A DNA stretch of 64,000 nucleotides, taken from Denitrobaculum tricleocarpae. GTDB taxonomy: Bacteria; Pseudomonadota; Alphaproteobacteria; Kiloniellales; Kiloniellaceae. The notes under the pieces are model-generated. The model searched no databases. It worked only from the letters and a program-made list of their open reading frames with translations, and was not told the origin of the DNA. Position 1 is the first letter of the stretch. The number at the start of each line of letters is the position of its first letter. Location: positions 310,001-374,000 of the forward strand of contig NZ_ML660053.1 of assembly GCF_007004665.1 (NCBI RefSeq), given 5' to 3'. The position numbers and the translations under genes are program-made. Below are positions 8,046 to 16,979 of this stretch, piece by piece.

Positions 8046-9566
8046 CTAGTTAACCTTGACGTTCTCCAGGCGGATCATGCCATCGGGATAAGGTGTGAAG
8101 CCTTCGACCTTGCTGGACATGGCCCAGATCCAGGTCGGGTGGTAGAGGTAGATGATCGGCAGGTCGTTCTTCAGGATCTGACGGGCTTCGTCGTACTTGA
8201 CTTTCCGCACGGCGTTGTCCGTCGACTGACGGGCTTCGTTCAGCAGGGCATCGACTTCCGGGTTGCAGTACTTGGAATCGTTGATGCCGCCTTCGCAGGT
8301 CATGAACTGATGGATGTTGCCGTCCGGGTCGACCCGGCCGGACCAGCCGACCTGGCTGCCCTGATAATCACCGGCAGACTGGGCCTGCAGAAGACTGGCG
8401 AACTCGGTCGCCTTGATCTTCACGTCGAAGCCCGCTTCCGCTGCCATGGCCTGGACCACCTGCATGACCTGCATCTGGACCGGGTTGTTGGCAACCTGAA
8501 CGCTGATCTCAAGCTTGTCGTGACCGGCTTCCTTCAAGAGGGCCTTGGCCTTCTCGACATCGCGTGCCGGCATGGGCGTGTTCTTGTCGTACCAGGGGCT
8601 GTTGGCCGGATAGGGCTGGTTGCCCGGGTTGAAGGCACCCTCGAAGACAACCTGGTTCAGGGCTTCACGGTCGATGGAGAGTTCCAGCGCCTGCCGGACC
8701 CGTGGATCCTCACCCAGAGGGTTCTTCGCCATCTCACCATTGGCGACGTTGATGGTGATGCCCTGATAGCCCAGGCTGACCGCCTCGGCATATTTCAGGC
8801 TGGAATCGGCCTTGACCGATGCGGCGTCGGGGGCGGCCAGACGCTCGAGCAGATCCAGATCACCCGCGCGCAGGTTGGCGAGGCGCACCGTGGTATCGGG
8901 GATCGGCAGGTAGGTCACCTTGTCAACGTGGATGGCGTCCGCGTTCCAGTAGTCGGCGAACTTCTCCAGGACGATCCGGTCCTGCTGAACCCGTTCGACG
9001 AACTTAAAGGGGCCGGAACAGATGGGCTGAAGGCCAAGCTCGACGCCCTTCTCCGCGGCGGCGGTCGGCGAGAGCATCATGCCGGCACGGTCGGCGAACT
9101 GAGCGATCAGGGTTGCGTCCGGCGCGGCCAGGGTGAATTTCACCTGGTGGGAGCCGGTGACTTCCGTGGTCTCGATCGAGGAGAGTTCACTTTTCCGGCG
9201 GGACTCCGGCATGGTCTTGGAGCGCTCGATGTTCGCCTTGACGGCTTCCGCATCGAAGGCTGTACCGTCGTGGAAGGTGACCCCTTCGCGCAGATCCATG
9301 GTCAGGGTCAGCCCATCATCGGACCAGTTCCAGGCCGTGGCGAGCTGCGGGATGATTTCCAGATCCGGCGTGATGTCCACCAGCTTGTCGCAAACCGCGG
9401 CGTAGACGATACGTCCCACGAAGGTCCGCGATTGATCCGGATCGAGCACGTCCGGGTCATCCTGCAGGGCGATCCTGAGTTCGGCGGCCGAGACCCCCGT
9501 GATGGCGCCGGGGGCGACCCCGGCAGCCAATGCCGCCATCATCGCGGCGAGTGTCAGTTTACGCAT
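8046..9566 (-). CDS. ABC transporter substrate-binding protein, family 5 (DppA/GsiB-like)
   Basis: 506 residues from the ATG at 9566, chosen because a GAGGAGA ribosome site precedes it and because it opens a clean signal peptide (MRKLTLAAMMAALAAGVAPG, cleavage near VSAAE). The mature protein has SBP_bac_5 features: LRIALQDDPDVLDPD, the ligand-lobe segment LREGVTFHDGTAFDAEAVKANIER, and DPRVRQALELSIDREALNQVVFEG. This periplasmic receptor delivers peptides, glutathione-like compounds or opines to the permeases. The neighbouring gamma-glutamyltransferase favours gamma-glutamyl peptides. A longer in-frame start at 9647 would bury the signal peptide and is less likely. Confidence 0.92.
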   Translation of the reverse strand: MRKLTLAAMMAALAAGVAPGAITGVSAAELRIALQDDPDVLDPDQSRTFVGRIVYAAVCDKLVDITPDLEIIPQLATAWNWSDDGLTLTMDLREGVTFHDGTAFDAEAVKANIERSKTMPESRRKSELSSIETTEVTGSHQVKFTLAAPDATLIAQFADRAGMMLSPTAAAEKGVELGLQPICSGPFKFVERVQQDRIVLEKFADYWNADAIHVDKVTYLPIPDTTVRLANLRAGDLDLLERLAAPDAASVKADSSLKYAEAVSLGYQGITINVANGEMAKNPLGEDPRVRQALELSIDREALNQVVFEGAFNPGNQPYPANSPWYDKNTPMPARDVEKAKALLKEAGHDKLEISVQVANNPVQMQVMQVVQAMAAEAGFDVKIKATEFASLLQAQSAGDYQGSQVGWSGRVDPDGNIHQFMTCEGGINDSKYCNPEVDALLNEARQSTDNAVRKVKYDEARQILKNDLPIIYLYHPTWIWAMSSKVEGFTPYPDGMIRLENVKVN

Positions 9567-9674
9567 TTCCTTGTCTCCTCTGTTTAAAGTCACTCTGTAA
9601 ATTATTGTTATATCCCGTTCTTGGGGGGATTTTGTTTCAGTTTTCACGACCTGGAGGCGCCTGCCTCCGTCTTA

Positions 9675-10796
9675 TCAGGAGGCATCCGCTTCCAGGTTTG
9701 TTTCGCTCCAGTTTCTGTAGAGTTCGAAGCGCCGGGCCGCGGGGTCGCCGCGTGCCGGTTCCGCATCCAGACCCGAGTCGGGGCGCTCGATCTCGCGCCA
9801 GAAGTGGCAGGCCACCTGGCGTCCGTCTCCCCCCGGCTCCGGGACCGGCTCCAGGACCGGTTTGTCTCTGGCGCAGCGGTCTTGCGCGTGGGGGCAACGG
9901 GTGTGAAAGCGGCACCCGGGCGGCGGCGCCGAAGGGCTCGGCACATCGCCGCTCAGGCCTTCCGACATGGGCCGGGCGTTGGGGAAGGGGACCGGGATCG
10001 CCGCCATCAGCGCCTGGGTGTAAGGGTGCAGCGGTTTGTCGTAGAGGGCATCGGTCGGCCCCAGCTCGATCATTTCGCCCAGGTACATGACCCCGACCCG
10101 GTCGCTCATATGCCGGATCACCGCGAGATCATGCGCGATGATGATCAGGGTCAGGCCGAACTCATCCTTCAGGTCCTCCAGCAGGTTGACCACCTGTGCC
10201 TGGATCGAGACGTCCAGTGCCGAAACCGGCTCGTCGCCGATGATGACCTTGGGGCCGCTGGCGAGCGCCCGGGCGATGCCGATGCGCTGGCGCTGGCCGC
10301 CGGAGAATTCATGGGGGTAGCGGTCGGCATGCTCCGCGCGCAGGCCGACCCGGCCCAGCAACTGCGCGACCCGCTCCTTGCGCTCGGCGCTGGTTCCGCC
10401 GACGCCATGGACCTGCATGGGCTCCTCGACGATCGCGCCCACGGTCATGCGCGGATTGAGCGACGAGAAGGGGTCCTGGAAAATGAACTGCAGCTCGCCG
10501 CGCAGATTTCTCATCTCTGAGTCGGAGAGCCCGCTGATGTCCTGCCCGTCGTAGATGACCTGACCGCCGGTCAGAGACAGCAGGCGGATCAGCAGCCGGG
10601 CGAGGGTCGACTTGCCGCAGCCGGACTCTCCGACAATGGCGAAGGTCTCGCCGCGCCGGATGTCGAAGCTCACCCCATCCACCGCCCGGACCGGCGCCGA
10701 GCTGCCGAAGAGGCGCGCCGGTCCGGCGAAATGCCGGGTGACGTTTCTGGCTTCAAGGATCGGCGTGCCGGGGGTGTCTGAAACCTGTTTCGTCAT
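9675..10796 (-). CDS. ABC transporter ATP-binding protein, DppF/OppF type
   Basis: 373 residues. Walker A is GESGCGKST, the Q-loop is [13 protein letters not shown], the signature is FSGGQRQR, Walker B is [12 protein letters not shown], and the H-loop is IIIAHDLAV. The C-terminal oligopeptide-transporter extension has the cysteine pattern [15 protein letters not shown] typical of this subfamily. It pairs with the DppD-type ATPase, whose stop overlaps this start by 4 bp, to energise the peptide/glutathione-type importer. The last ~50 residues are Pro/Arg-rich and longer than usual. Confidence 0.93.
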   Translation of the reverse strand: MTKQVSDTPGTPILEARNVTRHFAGPARLFGSSAPVRAVDGVSFDIRRGETFAIVGESGCGKSTLARLLIRLLSLTGGQVIYDGQDISGLSDSEMRNLRGELQFIFQDPFSSLNPRMTVGAIVEEPMQVHGVGGTSAERKERVAQLLGRVGLRAEHADRYPHEFSGGQRQRIGIARALASGPKVIIGDEPVSALDVSIQAQVVNLLEDLKDEFGLTLIIIAHDLAVIRHMSDRVGVMYLGEMIELGPTDALYDKPLHPYTQALMAAIPVPFPNARPMSEGLSGDVPSPSAPPPGCRFHTRCPHAQDRCARDKPVLEPVPEPGGDGRQVACHFWREIERPDSGLDAEPARGDPAARRFELYRNWSETNLEADAS

Positions 10797-11866
10797 GACG
10801 CCGCCTCGCCGATATTCTCTTCGAGCGGCACACGGAAGCAGGCGACCGCGTGATCCTCACTCAGCTGTGACAAATGTGGGACATTTCGACTGCAATCCGG
10901 GGTATAAAACGGGCAACGTGTCGCAAAACGGCATCCGTTCGGCATGGCATCGGCAGGCGGGACCATGCCTGCCACCGTGACCAGACGCCCGCTGCGTTTG
11001 GCTAAGGACGGCATGGAACTCATCAGGCCAAGCGTATAGGGATGCTGGGGATTTTCGAAAATTTCCCCCACCGGTCCGGCCTCGACGATCCGCCCCGCGT
11101 ACATGATCGCGACCTTGTCCGCGACCTCCGCCACGACACCCAGGTCATGGGTGATCATGATCAGGGCAGTGCCGGTCTCTTTCTGTAAGCTATTGATAAG
11201 TTTGAGAATTTGTGCCTGGATCGTGACGTCCAGCGCTGTCGTCGGCTCATCCGCGATCAAAAGACTGGGATCGTTCGCCAGCGCCATGGCGATCATCACT
11301 CTTTGGCGCATCCCGCCGGAAAGCTGGTGGGGATACTCCTTCAAACGCTTTTCAGGCGCGGGAATCCGGACCCGTTTCAGCATCTCCAGCGCCCGGTCCA
11401 AGGCCTCGGCTTTTGTAACTTTCCGGTGGCGGCGCACCGCTTCACTGATCTGTTCGCCCACCGTGTAGACCGGGTTGAGGGAGGTCATGGGCTCCTGAAA
11501 GACCATGGCGATCCTGTCGCCGCGGATCTCCGAGATTTCCGATTTTGGCAGAGATAACAGGTCTTTACCGTCGAAGGCCGCCCTGCCGGATGTGATCTCC
11601 GCCGGCGGGCTGGGCAACAGGCCCATGAGCGAAAGGGCCGTGATGCTCTTGCCGCAGCCGGACTCTCCGACCAGACAAAGTGTCTCACCCGGCGCCACGG
11701 AAAAGGAGACACCGTCCACCAGATTGCTGTTGATGCCTTTGAAGCCGATCGAGAGATTCTGGACCGCAAGCACCGGCTTTACGGGGTCGGCACGCGGAGC
11801 GGATCTCTTGTTGGCCGCGTTTCCCGGCGAGTTCGAGGCCTCCACGAGAGCGGATTCAGGATGCAT
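10793..11866 (-). CDS. ABC transporter ATP-binding protein, DppD/OppD type
   Basis: About 357 residues: Walker [10 protein letters not shown]-loop [13 protein letters not shown], signature LSGGMRQR, Walker [14 protein letters not shown]-loop MITHDLGV, and the C-terminal motif [15 protein letters not shown] of the oligopeptide subfamily. I prefer the ATG at 11866, with GGTGG 7 bp upstream, over a GTG at 11878. Either start overlaps the end of the FadR-type regulator gene (by 11 or 23 bp), so the regulator and transporter are co-translated. A low-complexity N-terminal 30 residues precedes the nucleotide-binding domain. Confidence 0.92.
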   Translation of the reverse strand: MHPESALVEASNSPGNAANKRSAPRADPVKPVLAVQNLSIGFKGINSNLVDGVSFSVAPGETLCLVGESGCGKSITALSLMGLLPSPPAEITSGRAAFDGKDLLSLPKSEISEIRGDRIAMVFQEPMTSLNPVYTVGEQISEAVRRHRKVTKAEALDRALEMLKRVRIPAPEKRLKEYPHQLSGGMRQRVMIAMALANDPSLLIADEPTTALDVTIQAQILKLINSLQKETGTALIMITHDLGVVAEVADKVAIMYAGRIVEAGPVGEIFENPQHPYTLGLMSSMPSLAKRSGRLVTVAGMVPPADAMPNGCRFATRCPFYTPDCSRNVPHLSQLSEDHAVACFRVPLEENIGEAAS

Positions 11867-12632
11867 GGCTGAGACCACCGGCCGTTACGGCCAGAAGGCG
11901 TTCGTGAAGCGAGAGAATGTGCTGGCGGGCCGCGGCTTCTGCACCCGCCGGATCGCGCCGTTCGATAGCTGCAACAATCGTGTCGTGCTGGTCAGTGTAG
12001 AGCACGCGGCTTTCCTGGCTGCGCGCCATTTCGCGCACGTGATGCCACGCCGGGTCCTGACGGACCTTGTCGACAATATTGAAGAGAGCCAGAAACAGCG
12101 TATTTCCAGCGGTTTGCGCGATGTAGCGGTGCAGGGCGCTATCCCAAAGTTCGCGGCTGTCCGCGTCTTGCGCCTCGCTGATTTTGCGGGTCAGGTCGCG
12201 CAGATGCCTGATATCATCCTCGGTCGCGCGCAACGCGGCCAGCTGCGCCAGGGCGGGTTCGATCCGCAGGCGCACTTCCATGACCTCGAAAAAATTCGAG
12301 CGGCTTGAGAGGCCATCGATCACGGGACCGCTTTTGTCGGGTGCGGGGCCGACATAGGTTCCCGAGCCCTGGCGCCGCCAGATCCGGCCTTCGGATTCCA
12401 GAACCTCGAGCGCACGCCTGACCGCTCTGCGCCCGACTCCCAGAGTCTCGGACAGCTCCCGCTCGGTCGGCAACTGCCGATCCGTGGCCGAAAGGTCCTG
12501 GTCGAGCATCTCGCGCAGCCGTTCGAGCGCCAGGCTCGAGTTGCTTGATCTGAGGGTGCTTTGGCCGGCGTTCGCGCGCCCGCTCATGTCAGGTGTGGGT
12601 TTTTTGCCGTCTTTTTGCGTGTCGGACTGCAT
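11856..12632 (-). CDS. GntR-family transcriptional regulator, FadR subfamily (FCD domain)
   Basis: 258 residues. The N-terminal winged helix-turn-helix (about residues 30-100) includes ATDRQLPTERELSETLGVGRRAVRRALEVL and the wing GRIWRRQGSGTYVG. The C-terminal all-helical FCD domain (about 115-240) contains EVMEVRLRIEPALAQLAALRA, the usual Arg/Glu effector and metal region, and a late HDTIVAAIERRDPAGAEAAARQHI, where the conserved His binds metal. It is the first gene of the transporter/gamma-glutamyltransferase operon and most likely controls it, with a carboxylic or amino-acid effector. Candidate half-sites ACCAAT/ATTGGT lie upstream. Confidence 0.92.
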   Translation of the reverse strand: MQSDTQKDGKKPTPDMSGRANAGQSTLRSSNSSLALERLREMLDQDLSATDRQLPTERELSETLGVGRRAVRRALEVLESEGRIWRRQGSGTYVGPAPDKSGPVIDGLSSRSNFFEVMEVRLRIEPALAQLAALRATEDDIRHLRDLTRKISEAQDADSRELWDSALHRYIAQTAGNTLFLALFNIVDKVRQDPAWHHVREMARSQESRVLYTDQHDTIVAAIERRDPAGAEAAARQHILSLHERLLAVTAGGLSHAS

Positions 12633-12971
12633 ACGAGCTGATCCAGGGATAGGGAAACCAATCAGAAGACGTCACATGATTGATTCGAATTGGTTCGATT
12701 GCAAGCTGAGTTATCAGGCATTCTGAGTCCTGAGCCTATTTGCCTGCCTGGAACTCGCCCGGAATTCAAGGGTAATTCACTGTAAAAATTGCCCAGAAAA
12801 GCGCCTTTTTTTCGAATGTTCTGCCCGAATGGGATGCGGTTGACTCTGTGGTGAGCATGACGGGACCAATTCTGATTGGTATCAGTTCAATAGACATGCC
12901 AAGTGAAAACCGGCGGCATGCCGCCATTTCTGCAGCGAACCCGACTTGGCCTGTTTGCCGCCTCTGTTTGT
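12633..12971. promoter_or_regulatory. Intergenic region with ACCAAT/ATTGGT operator-like sites
   Basis: This 339-bp gap carries the FadR-type operon promoter on its left side. Two pairs of complementary half-sites are visible: ACCAAT at 12657-12662 with ATTGGT at 12689-12694, and the tight inverted pair ACCAAT-N4-ATTGGT at 12865-12880. FadR-subfamily regulators such as PdhR recognise ATTGGT/ACCAAT half-sites, so these are reasonable operators for the adjacent regulator. The orientation of the 12865 pair is reversed compared with the PdhR box, so this is tentative. No gene is visible in the gap. Confidence 0.4.
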
Positions 12972-14000
12972 CTAAGGCGTGCAGATCTCCTGTGCCGCAG
13001 AATTGGGCAAGCGGTCGCTGAGGAATCTGTACCAGCTCACGTATCTGAGGCGGGATGAACTGGTGGCGCGCGCCATGGCGCCGCTTTCCGAGCAGAGGGC
13101 CAGCATCTTTTCACTGTCGTCCAGGAAAAGACCGATCAGATCCCGGCTTTGGGCATAACGCGCGGGCCTGATTGTTTCATTGAAGTAGCTGCGGCGCAGA
13201 TCCTGCTGGCATTCGCGTCTTTCCAGGGGATCGGTCTCGGCGCCACAGGTGTTCGAGATCACAGCGGGTGTCGGACAGGAATTGACGGTCGCGTCGCAGC
13301 CGCAGTCACCCTGTTCGATGCAGCGTTGGCCGCTTTCCTTCACCGCCCAAACGTTGAAGACCGCCGTCGTCGCCGCAAGATAGATAGCTCCTTGATCGGC
13401 ATCCGGATCCGCGAGTTGGCCGGATTGAGCGAATGCTGTGAGTCCCTCGGCGATCTCGCTTGCGGCCGCTTCCAGCTCATCTGCCGCGCGGTCGATTGCC
13501 TTTGGCGGCGAGGCTGTGAGATCGCAGACCACGCCCCATCCTGCAAGAAGCGGGTCGAAATACTCCGCGAAAAGGAAATCACGGGTGAAACGTCCGGTCT
13601 GGGAGACCAGATTGCCTTTCGCTGCTTCCACGTCGCTCTTCAGCAGGCCGGCGAGGCCGACGTTTCCGACCTGCAGGTGCATCATGGCGTCGAGAACCGT
13701 GAGATGTGCGGCTTCAGCATCTTTCGTGCCGAATTGAACTCGAAAGGCCCGGATGGCGCTGCGTGTCTGCGAAAACGTGGGCTGTGATGCGGCGGGCAAG
13801 CTCGAAAGGCAGCCCGGTTGCTCGCCCTCACCAGAGAGAAAGAGTTCTGCAAACTCTGCGCGATAGATATCGTGGATATCTTCAAGCGCCTGCTTTTGTG
13901 GCAGGACTTTCGGCAGGTTGCCTCCGGGGCCCGTCGCTTCACACGCGGCTAGGACCGCGAGACAGGTTGCTGCGATCAGGGCGGATCGAACTATCTGCAT
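12972..14000 (-). CDS. Predicted lipoprotein of unknown function
   Basis: 342 residues. The first 20 residues form a lipoprotein signal with lipobox LAAC, so Cys20 should be lipidated and the protein anchored in the envelope. The mature part is mainly helical, with acidic patches and a cysteine-rich loop (QRCIEQGDCGCDATVNSCPTP, about residues 228-248; further Cys at 255, 265 and elsewhere) that could form disulfides or bind metal in the periplasm. No known family is recognised. It starts 13 bp after the 681-residue gene and shares its operon with a peptidoglycan-active lysin, suggesting a cell-wall role. That role is inference from neighbours. Confidence 0.75.
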   Translation of the reverse strand: MQIVRSALIAATCLAVLAACEATGPGGNLPKVLPQKQALEDIHDIYRAEFAELFLSGEGEQPGCLSSLPAASQPTFSQTRSAIRAFRVQFGTKDAEAAHLTVLDAMMHLQVGNVGLAGLLKSDVEAAKGNLVSQTGRFTRDFLFAEYFDPLLAGWGVVCDLTASPPKAIDRAADELEAAASEIAEGLTAFAQSGQLADPDADQGAIYLAATTAVFNVWAVKESGQRCIEQGDCGCDATVNSCPTPAVISNTCGAETDPLERRECQQDLRRSYFNETIRPARYAQSRDLIGLFLDDSEKMLALCSESGAMARATSSSRLRYVSWYRFLSDRLPNSAAQEICTP

Positions 14001-14013
14001 CGGTTCTCTCTCT

Positions 14014-16059
14014 TCAGGGTAAGTCGGCTCCAGCAGGGTCGAGTTGGGCGATCACGCCACGGATGAAGCTGTCGAAAGTCTCGCTGCCGCCTTCCGCCAG
14101 CGTGAAAGGGGCCGCCAGATAACTCAGGATGATCCGCTCGAGGAAGTCCGGCAGGTTCTCCCCGTCAATTGATGTGCCGACCTCAGCCTCAGCGGCGGCG
14201 AGTGACAGGGTCAAAAGGTTCTTGAGTTCGTCATGCCCGACTGCGTCACCGGCAAGGAGCACGCCGCCCCGCCGCGCAACCGCCGTCAGGCTCTTCCTCA
14301 AAGCCTCAACCATGGCCGGTCCCGAGAGGAGTTTGGTCGGATCGCTTATCAGGCCGTCAATGATACCGACGGTGAGCGGTTGAAGGATGTCGGCTTCGTC
14401 GAAACCGGCCCAGACGGCAGGGTTGGCAGCCACCGCCCGTATTGAGGCGGTCAGAGCCTCCTTGCGCCCGGCGCGTGTCAGCAAGGGTCTGACACCCTCG
14501 GCGCCCAAGGCGCCGCCGACCGTCACGAGAACGCTGCGGAAACGCTCATCCATCTCGACCAGCGCAAGATTGTTGGTGGCGGATTTCAATGCCGCATCAG
14601 TGATGGCGATCACATCGTCGCGTTGCAGTCCGTCGCCGACGGCCTGACCTGCAGCCTCGAAGGCGGCGCTGACCACTGTTGCCGCAAAGCGGTTGTTCCG
14701 AGCGACCAGGTCGGGGTGATCCGATAGGACGACAAGGCTTTGCGAGACAATGTCGCGCAGCGTCTCACGCTCGAAGCTCTCCTTCAGCGGTGTGTCCGAC
14801 AGAACCTGAGCCAAATTCGTGACCAGATCGGTGGCGAAGGGCGGGAGCGCCGTTGTGCTGGCAAGGGCACGCGGATTGGAAGCGACAGCGCCAAGCGCGA
14901 CCTGATAGATCCCCGCGAAGATCCGGCCGGTGCCCAGCTCGCGGAAAAACTCGTTCGCTGCCGCGCGCTCGCCGATGCTGCCTGCAACCGCGGTTGCGAC
15001 CGCGGTAATCAGAGGCCGATCGCCGATCCTGCCTTTCAGGACTCCTTCGACGTTTTGAGCGCCAGCTGCGAGGCCCGCTTCAATCACGCCGAAGATTGCC
15101 GTTTTGTCTCCGTCCAGTATTTCGGGAAAGCCATCGGCAAAGGCGTTGAGAGTTGCCGTGATAACGTCCTTCGCGGCCTTGTCGGAGGACAGGAAAGAGG
15201 GGTCCGAGGCGACCTGCCGAAAGAGGCTGGAGGTTAAATCCTTAAAGCCTTCGGCGGTGATCAATCGTGCGAAGAATTCGTCCGCGCGCGCCTTGTCGCC
15301 CGCGGCGTCGCCGGCTTCGGCCCGCCCGGCGGCACGCACATCGTTGAGCGCGCCGAAGAGGGCCTTGAGCGCTGCTTCGTTTGGAAGGCTGTCGGGGTTG
15401 TCGAGGGCGGCGAAGAGCGCGGAGCCGAGCAGGCTCTGGTAGATCGTTCTGATCGAAAAGTCGTCGAAATCCTGCTTCACCGCGAATTCGGAAATGACAG
15501 ATTCGACCAGGACCCGTGTCTTGGGATTGGCAATAAAGCTCGAGGCATTCTCGCCGAGAAATTCGAGAGCGGTGTCCACAGTCGCGAGCGCGAGGCGCGC
15601 GAATACGGGATTGCGCGACAGACGCTGAGACTCAACGACGTAGTAGGCCAGCCGCATTTCGGTATTTGGCCCGGAACTCGCCAGCGCGCGCAGGTCGCCA
15701 GGGCCGGCACCCTCGCTTGCAAGGAGTGTGGCCGGAATGTCGGCTGCCTCGAAGTAGAGCGTGTAACACCTGTTCAGTTTTGCCGCGGGCGGATTGAGAT
15801 CATTTGTCACGGCGGCTTTTACGTCTGCGAAATCCGTGACGCGATCGCGGCTATGAAGAATCGCGAGACCAGTTGGTGATTCGAAGAACACCCACATTTG
15901 ACGCAAAAACTGACTCCGGTCTTCGCGCTTTGGGGCAGGGGGCAGGCGGAAGGGCAAGCCCTTCGTTGTTTCATTCAGGGAGAGTATCGTGTCGACCCGG
16001 CCACGGTACTTAAGCACCGCCGTGATCGCGGACATGATAACCGACACTGGTATCGTCAC
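14014..16059 (-). CDS. Large helical protein of unknown function (681 aa)
   Basis: Not recognised. The protein is Ala/Leu/Asp-rich and predicted mostly helical, with several similar segments about 70-90 residues long built on patterns such as FFARLI..F..L...LFRQVASDP, FFRELGTGRIFAGIYQVALGAVASNP and ASIRAVAANPAVWAGF; these look like diverged helical repeats. There is no signal peptide or membrane segment. The first 110 residues are different in character (WVFFESPTGLAILHSRD, YTLYFEAADIP) and may be a separate domain. It lies between the GH19-like lysin gene (122 bp upstream, across a structured element) and the lipoprotein gene (13 bp downstream). A scaffold, cargo or immunity-type role is possible; none is shown. 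Confidence 0.75.
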   Translation of the reverse strand: MTIPVSVIMSAITAVLKYRGRVDTILSLNETTKGLPFRLPPAPKREDRSQFLRQMWVFFESPTGLAILHSRDRVTDFADVKAAVTNDLNPPAAKLNRCYTLYFEAADIPATLLASEGAGPGDLRALASSGPNTEMRLAYYVVESQRLSRNPVFARLALATVDTALEFLGENASSFIANPKTRVLVESVISEFAVKQDFDDFSIRTIYQSLLGSALFAALDNPDSLPNEAALKALFGALNDVRAAGRAEAGDAAGDKARADEFFARLITAEGFKDLTSSLFRQVASDPSFLSSDKAAKDVITATLNAFADGFPEILDGDKTAIFGVIEAGLAAGAQNVEGVLKGRIGDRPLITAVATAVAGSIGERAAANEFFRELGTGRIFAGIYQVALGAVASNPRALASTTALPPFATDLVTNLAQVLSDTPLKESFERETLRDIVSQSLVVLSDHPDLVARNNRFAATVVSAAFEAAGQAVGDGLQRDDVIAITDAALKSATNNLALVEMDERFRSVLVTVGGALGAEGVRPLLTRAGRKEALTASIRAVAANPAVWAGFDEADILQPLTVGIIDGLISDPTKLLSGPAMVEALRKSLTAVARRGGVLLAGDAVGHDELKNLLTLSLAAAEAEVGTSIDGENLPDFLERIILSYLAAPFTLAEGGSETFDSFIRGVIAQLDPAGADLP

Positions 16060-16102
16060 GCAGCTTCCCCCCGTCTGTTGCCGACGTCGTGTTTCTGTTT
16101 AG

Positions 16103-16164
16103 GTTAGCACAGCGGCCGCCGCAGGTAGAACAACAGGCGGCGGAATGACGATCAAAGTGCTAAC
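16103..16164. promoter_or_regulatory. Nested hairpin element upstream of the 681-aa gene
   Basis: Perfect outer arms GTTAGCAC (16103-16110) and GTGCTAAC (16157-16164) enclose perfect inner arms CCGCCGC (16116-16122) and GCGGCGG (16137-16143). It occupies most of the 122-bp gap between the lysin stop and the start of the 681-residue protein gene. There is no T-run on either strand, so it is more likely an attenuating or stabilising mRNA structure, or a protein-binding dyad, than an intrinsic terminator. Confidence 0.5.
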
Positions 16165-16181
16165 GCCTGAGCCGTGCTGAC

Positions 16182-16979
16182 TCAGATGATCACGGTTTCA
16201 CCGGTTCTGAAGGCGCGGCGAAAGCGTTCCAACCCGTGGCTGCCGCCGTTGACCAGCCGTCTGGCAGCGCGTAAGTCACCGCGCACAATGGCTTCCTTTA
16301 TTCGCCGTTCTTTGACCTTCAGGAAGGCTGCGAGAACATCCGCGGCGACCTCAGGCTCGTTGGCCCGATCCGGGTTTTCCACCAGTTCGTTTCCCAATCC
16401 GATTTTTTCACCGATCCGCGCATAATTATCGCGCCCGGTGAGTTGAATGTAGCCTCTGCCCTTGAAGAGATCTCCGTCGGGCTTGCCCTGGTTGCCCAGA
16501 TCACGGCGATTGTCGTAGAGATCGAAGGGATGGCCTCCGGGCGAGGTGTTGAAGCGTGATTTACCTTCCGAGATCGGCAGGAACCCGGCGGTCTCCGCGC
16601 GGATGGTCGCCAGCGCCATCAGCACCATATTTTTGTCTGCAAGCTCGCTCGCAACCAGCGAGCTCAGGACGGGCGGCAGATTAGTTTCGATATTCACGCG
16701 CGGGGTTGAGGGGAACATTTTCGAAACCCGCTCGACCGTCACGCTTGCAATGGCCAGTGGTGGATCGGGTTCTATATCCGCGGAGAGGCTGGCCAGCGTC
16801 TGCGGTCCTGCGATGCCGTCGACGAGCAAACCCTCACTGGTTTGAAAGGCTCGTAAAGCCCTCTCCGTCGCTCCGCCGAAATGACCGTCTATCGCGCCCG
16901 GATTAAAGCCCGCTTGCTTCAGCTTTTCCTGAAGCTCTCTGACCTCATTATTTCGCATGCCGCGTTTCAGCGTTGCCAT
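16182..16979 (-). CDS. Peptidoglycan-binding domain plus GH19-like lysin
   Basis: 265 residues in two parts. Residues 5-65 are a PG_binding_1 repeat (MRNNEVRELQEKLKQAGFNPGAIDGHFG... RALRAFQ). Residues 90-265 resemble the GH19 chitinase/endolysin fold: ATIRAETAGFLPISEG carries the likely catalytic Glu, and GDLFKGRGYIQLTGRDNYARIGE is the hallmark substrate-cleft segment. It should cut peptidoglycan or chitin-like glycans. No signal peptide is present, so export would need another route or lysis. No phage structural genes are nearby, and the next two genes on the strand are an unknown helical protein and a lipoprotein, so this is more likely a domesticated or effector-type wall hydrolase than a prophage remnant. 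Confidence 0.85.
   Translation of the reverse strand: MATLKRGMRNNEVRELQEKLKQAGFNPGAIDGHFGGATERALRAFQTSEGLLVDGIAGPQTLASLSADIEPDPPLAIASVTVERVSKMFPSTPRVNIETNLPPVLSSLVASELADKNMVLMALATIRAETAGFLPISEGKSRFNTSPGGHPFDLYDNRRDLGNQGKPDGDLFKGRGYIQLTGRDNYARIGEKIGLGNELVENPDRANEPEVAADVLAAFLKVKERRIKEAIVRGDLRAARRLVNGGSHGLERFRRAFRTGETVII

Noticed and set aside
8139-9587. 482-codon frame antisense to the binding-protein gene
   Set aside because: Mirror of a clear periplasmic binding protein with signal peptide.
16182-16979. Prophage lysis cassette
   Set aside because: The lysin is endolysin-like, but there is no holin, spanin, structural gene, integrase or attachment site around it.
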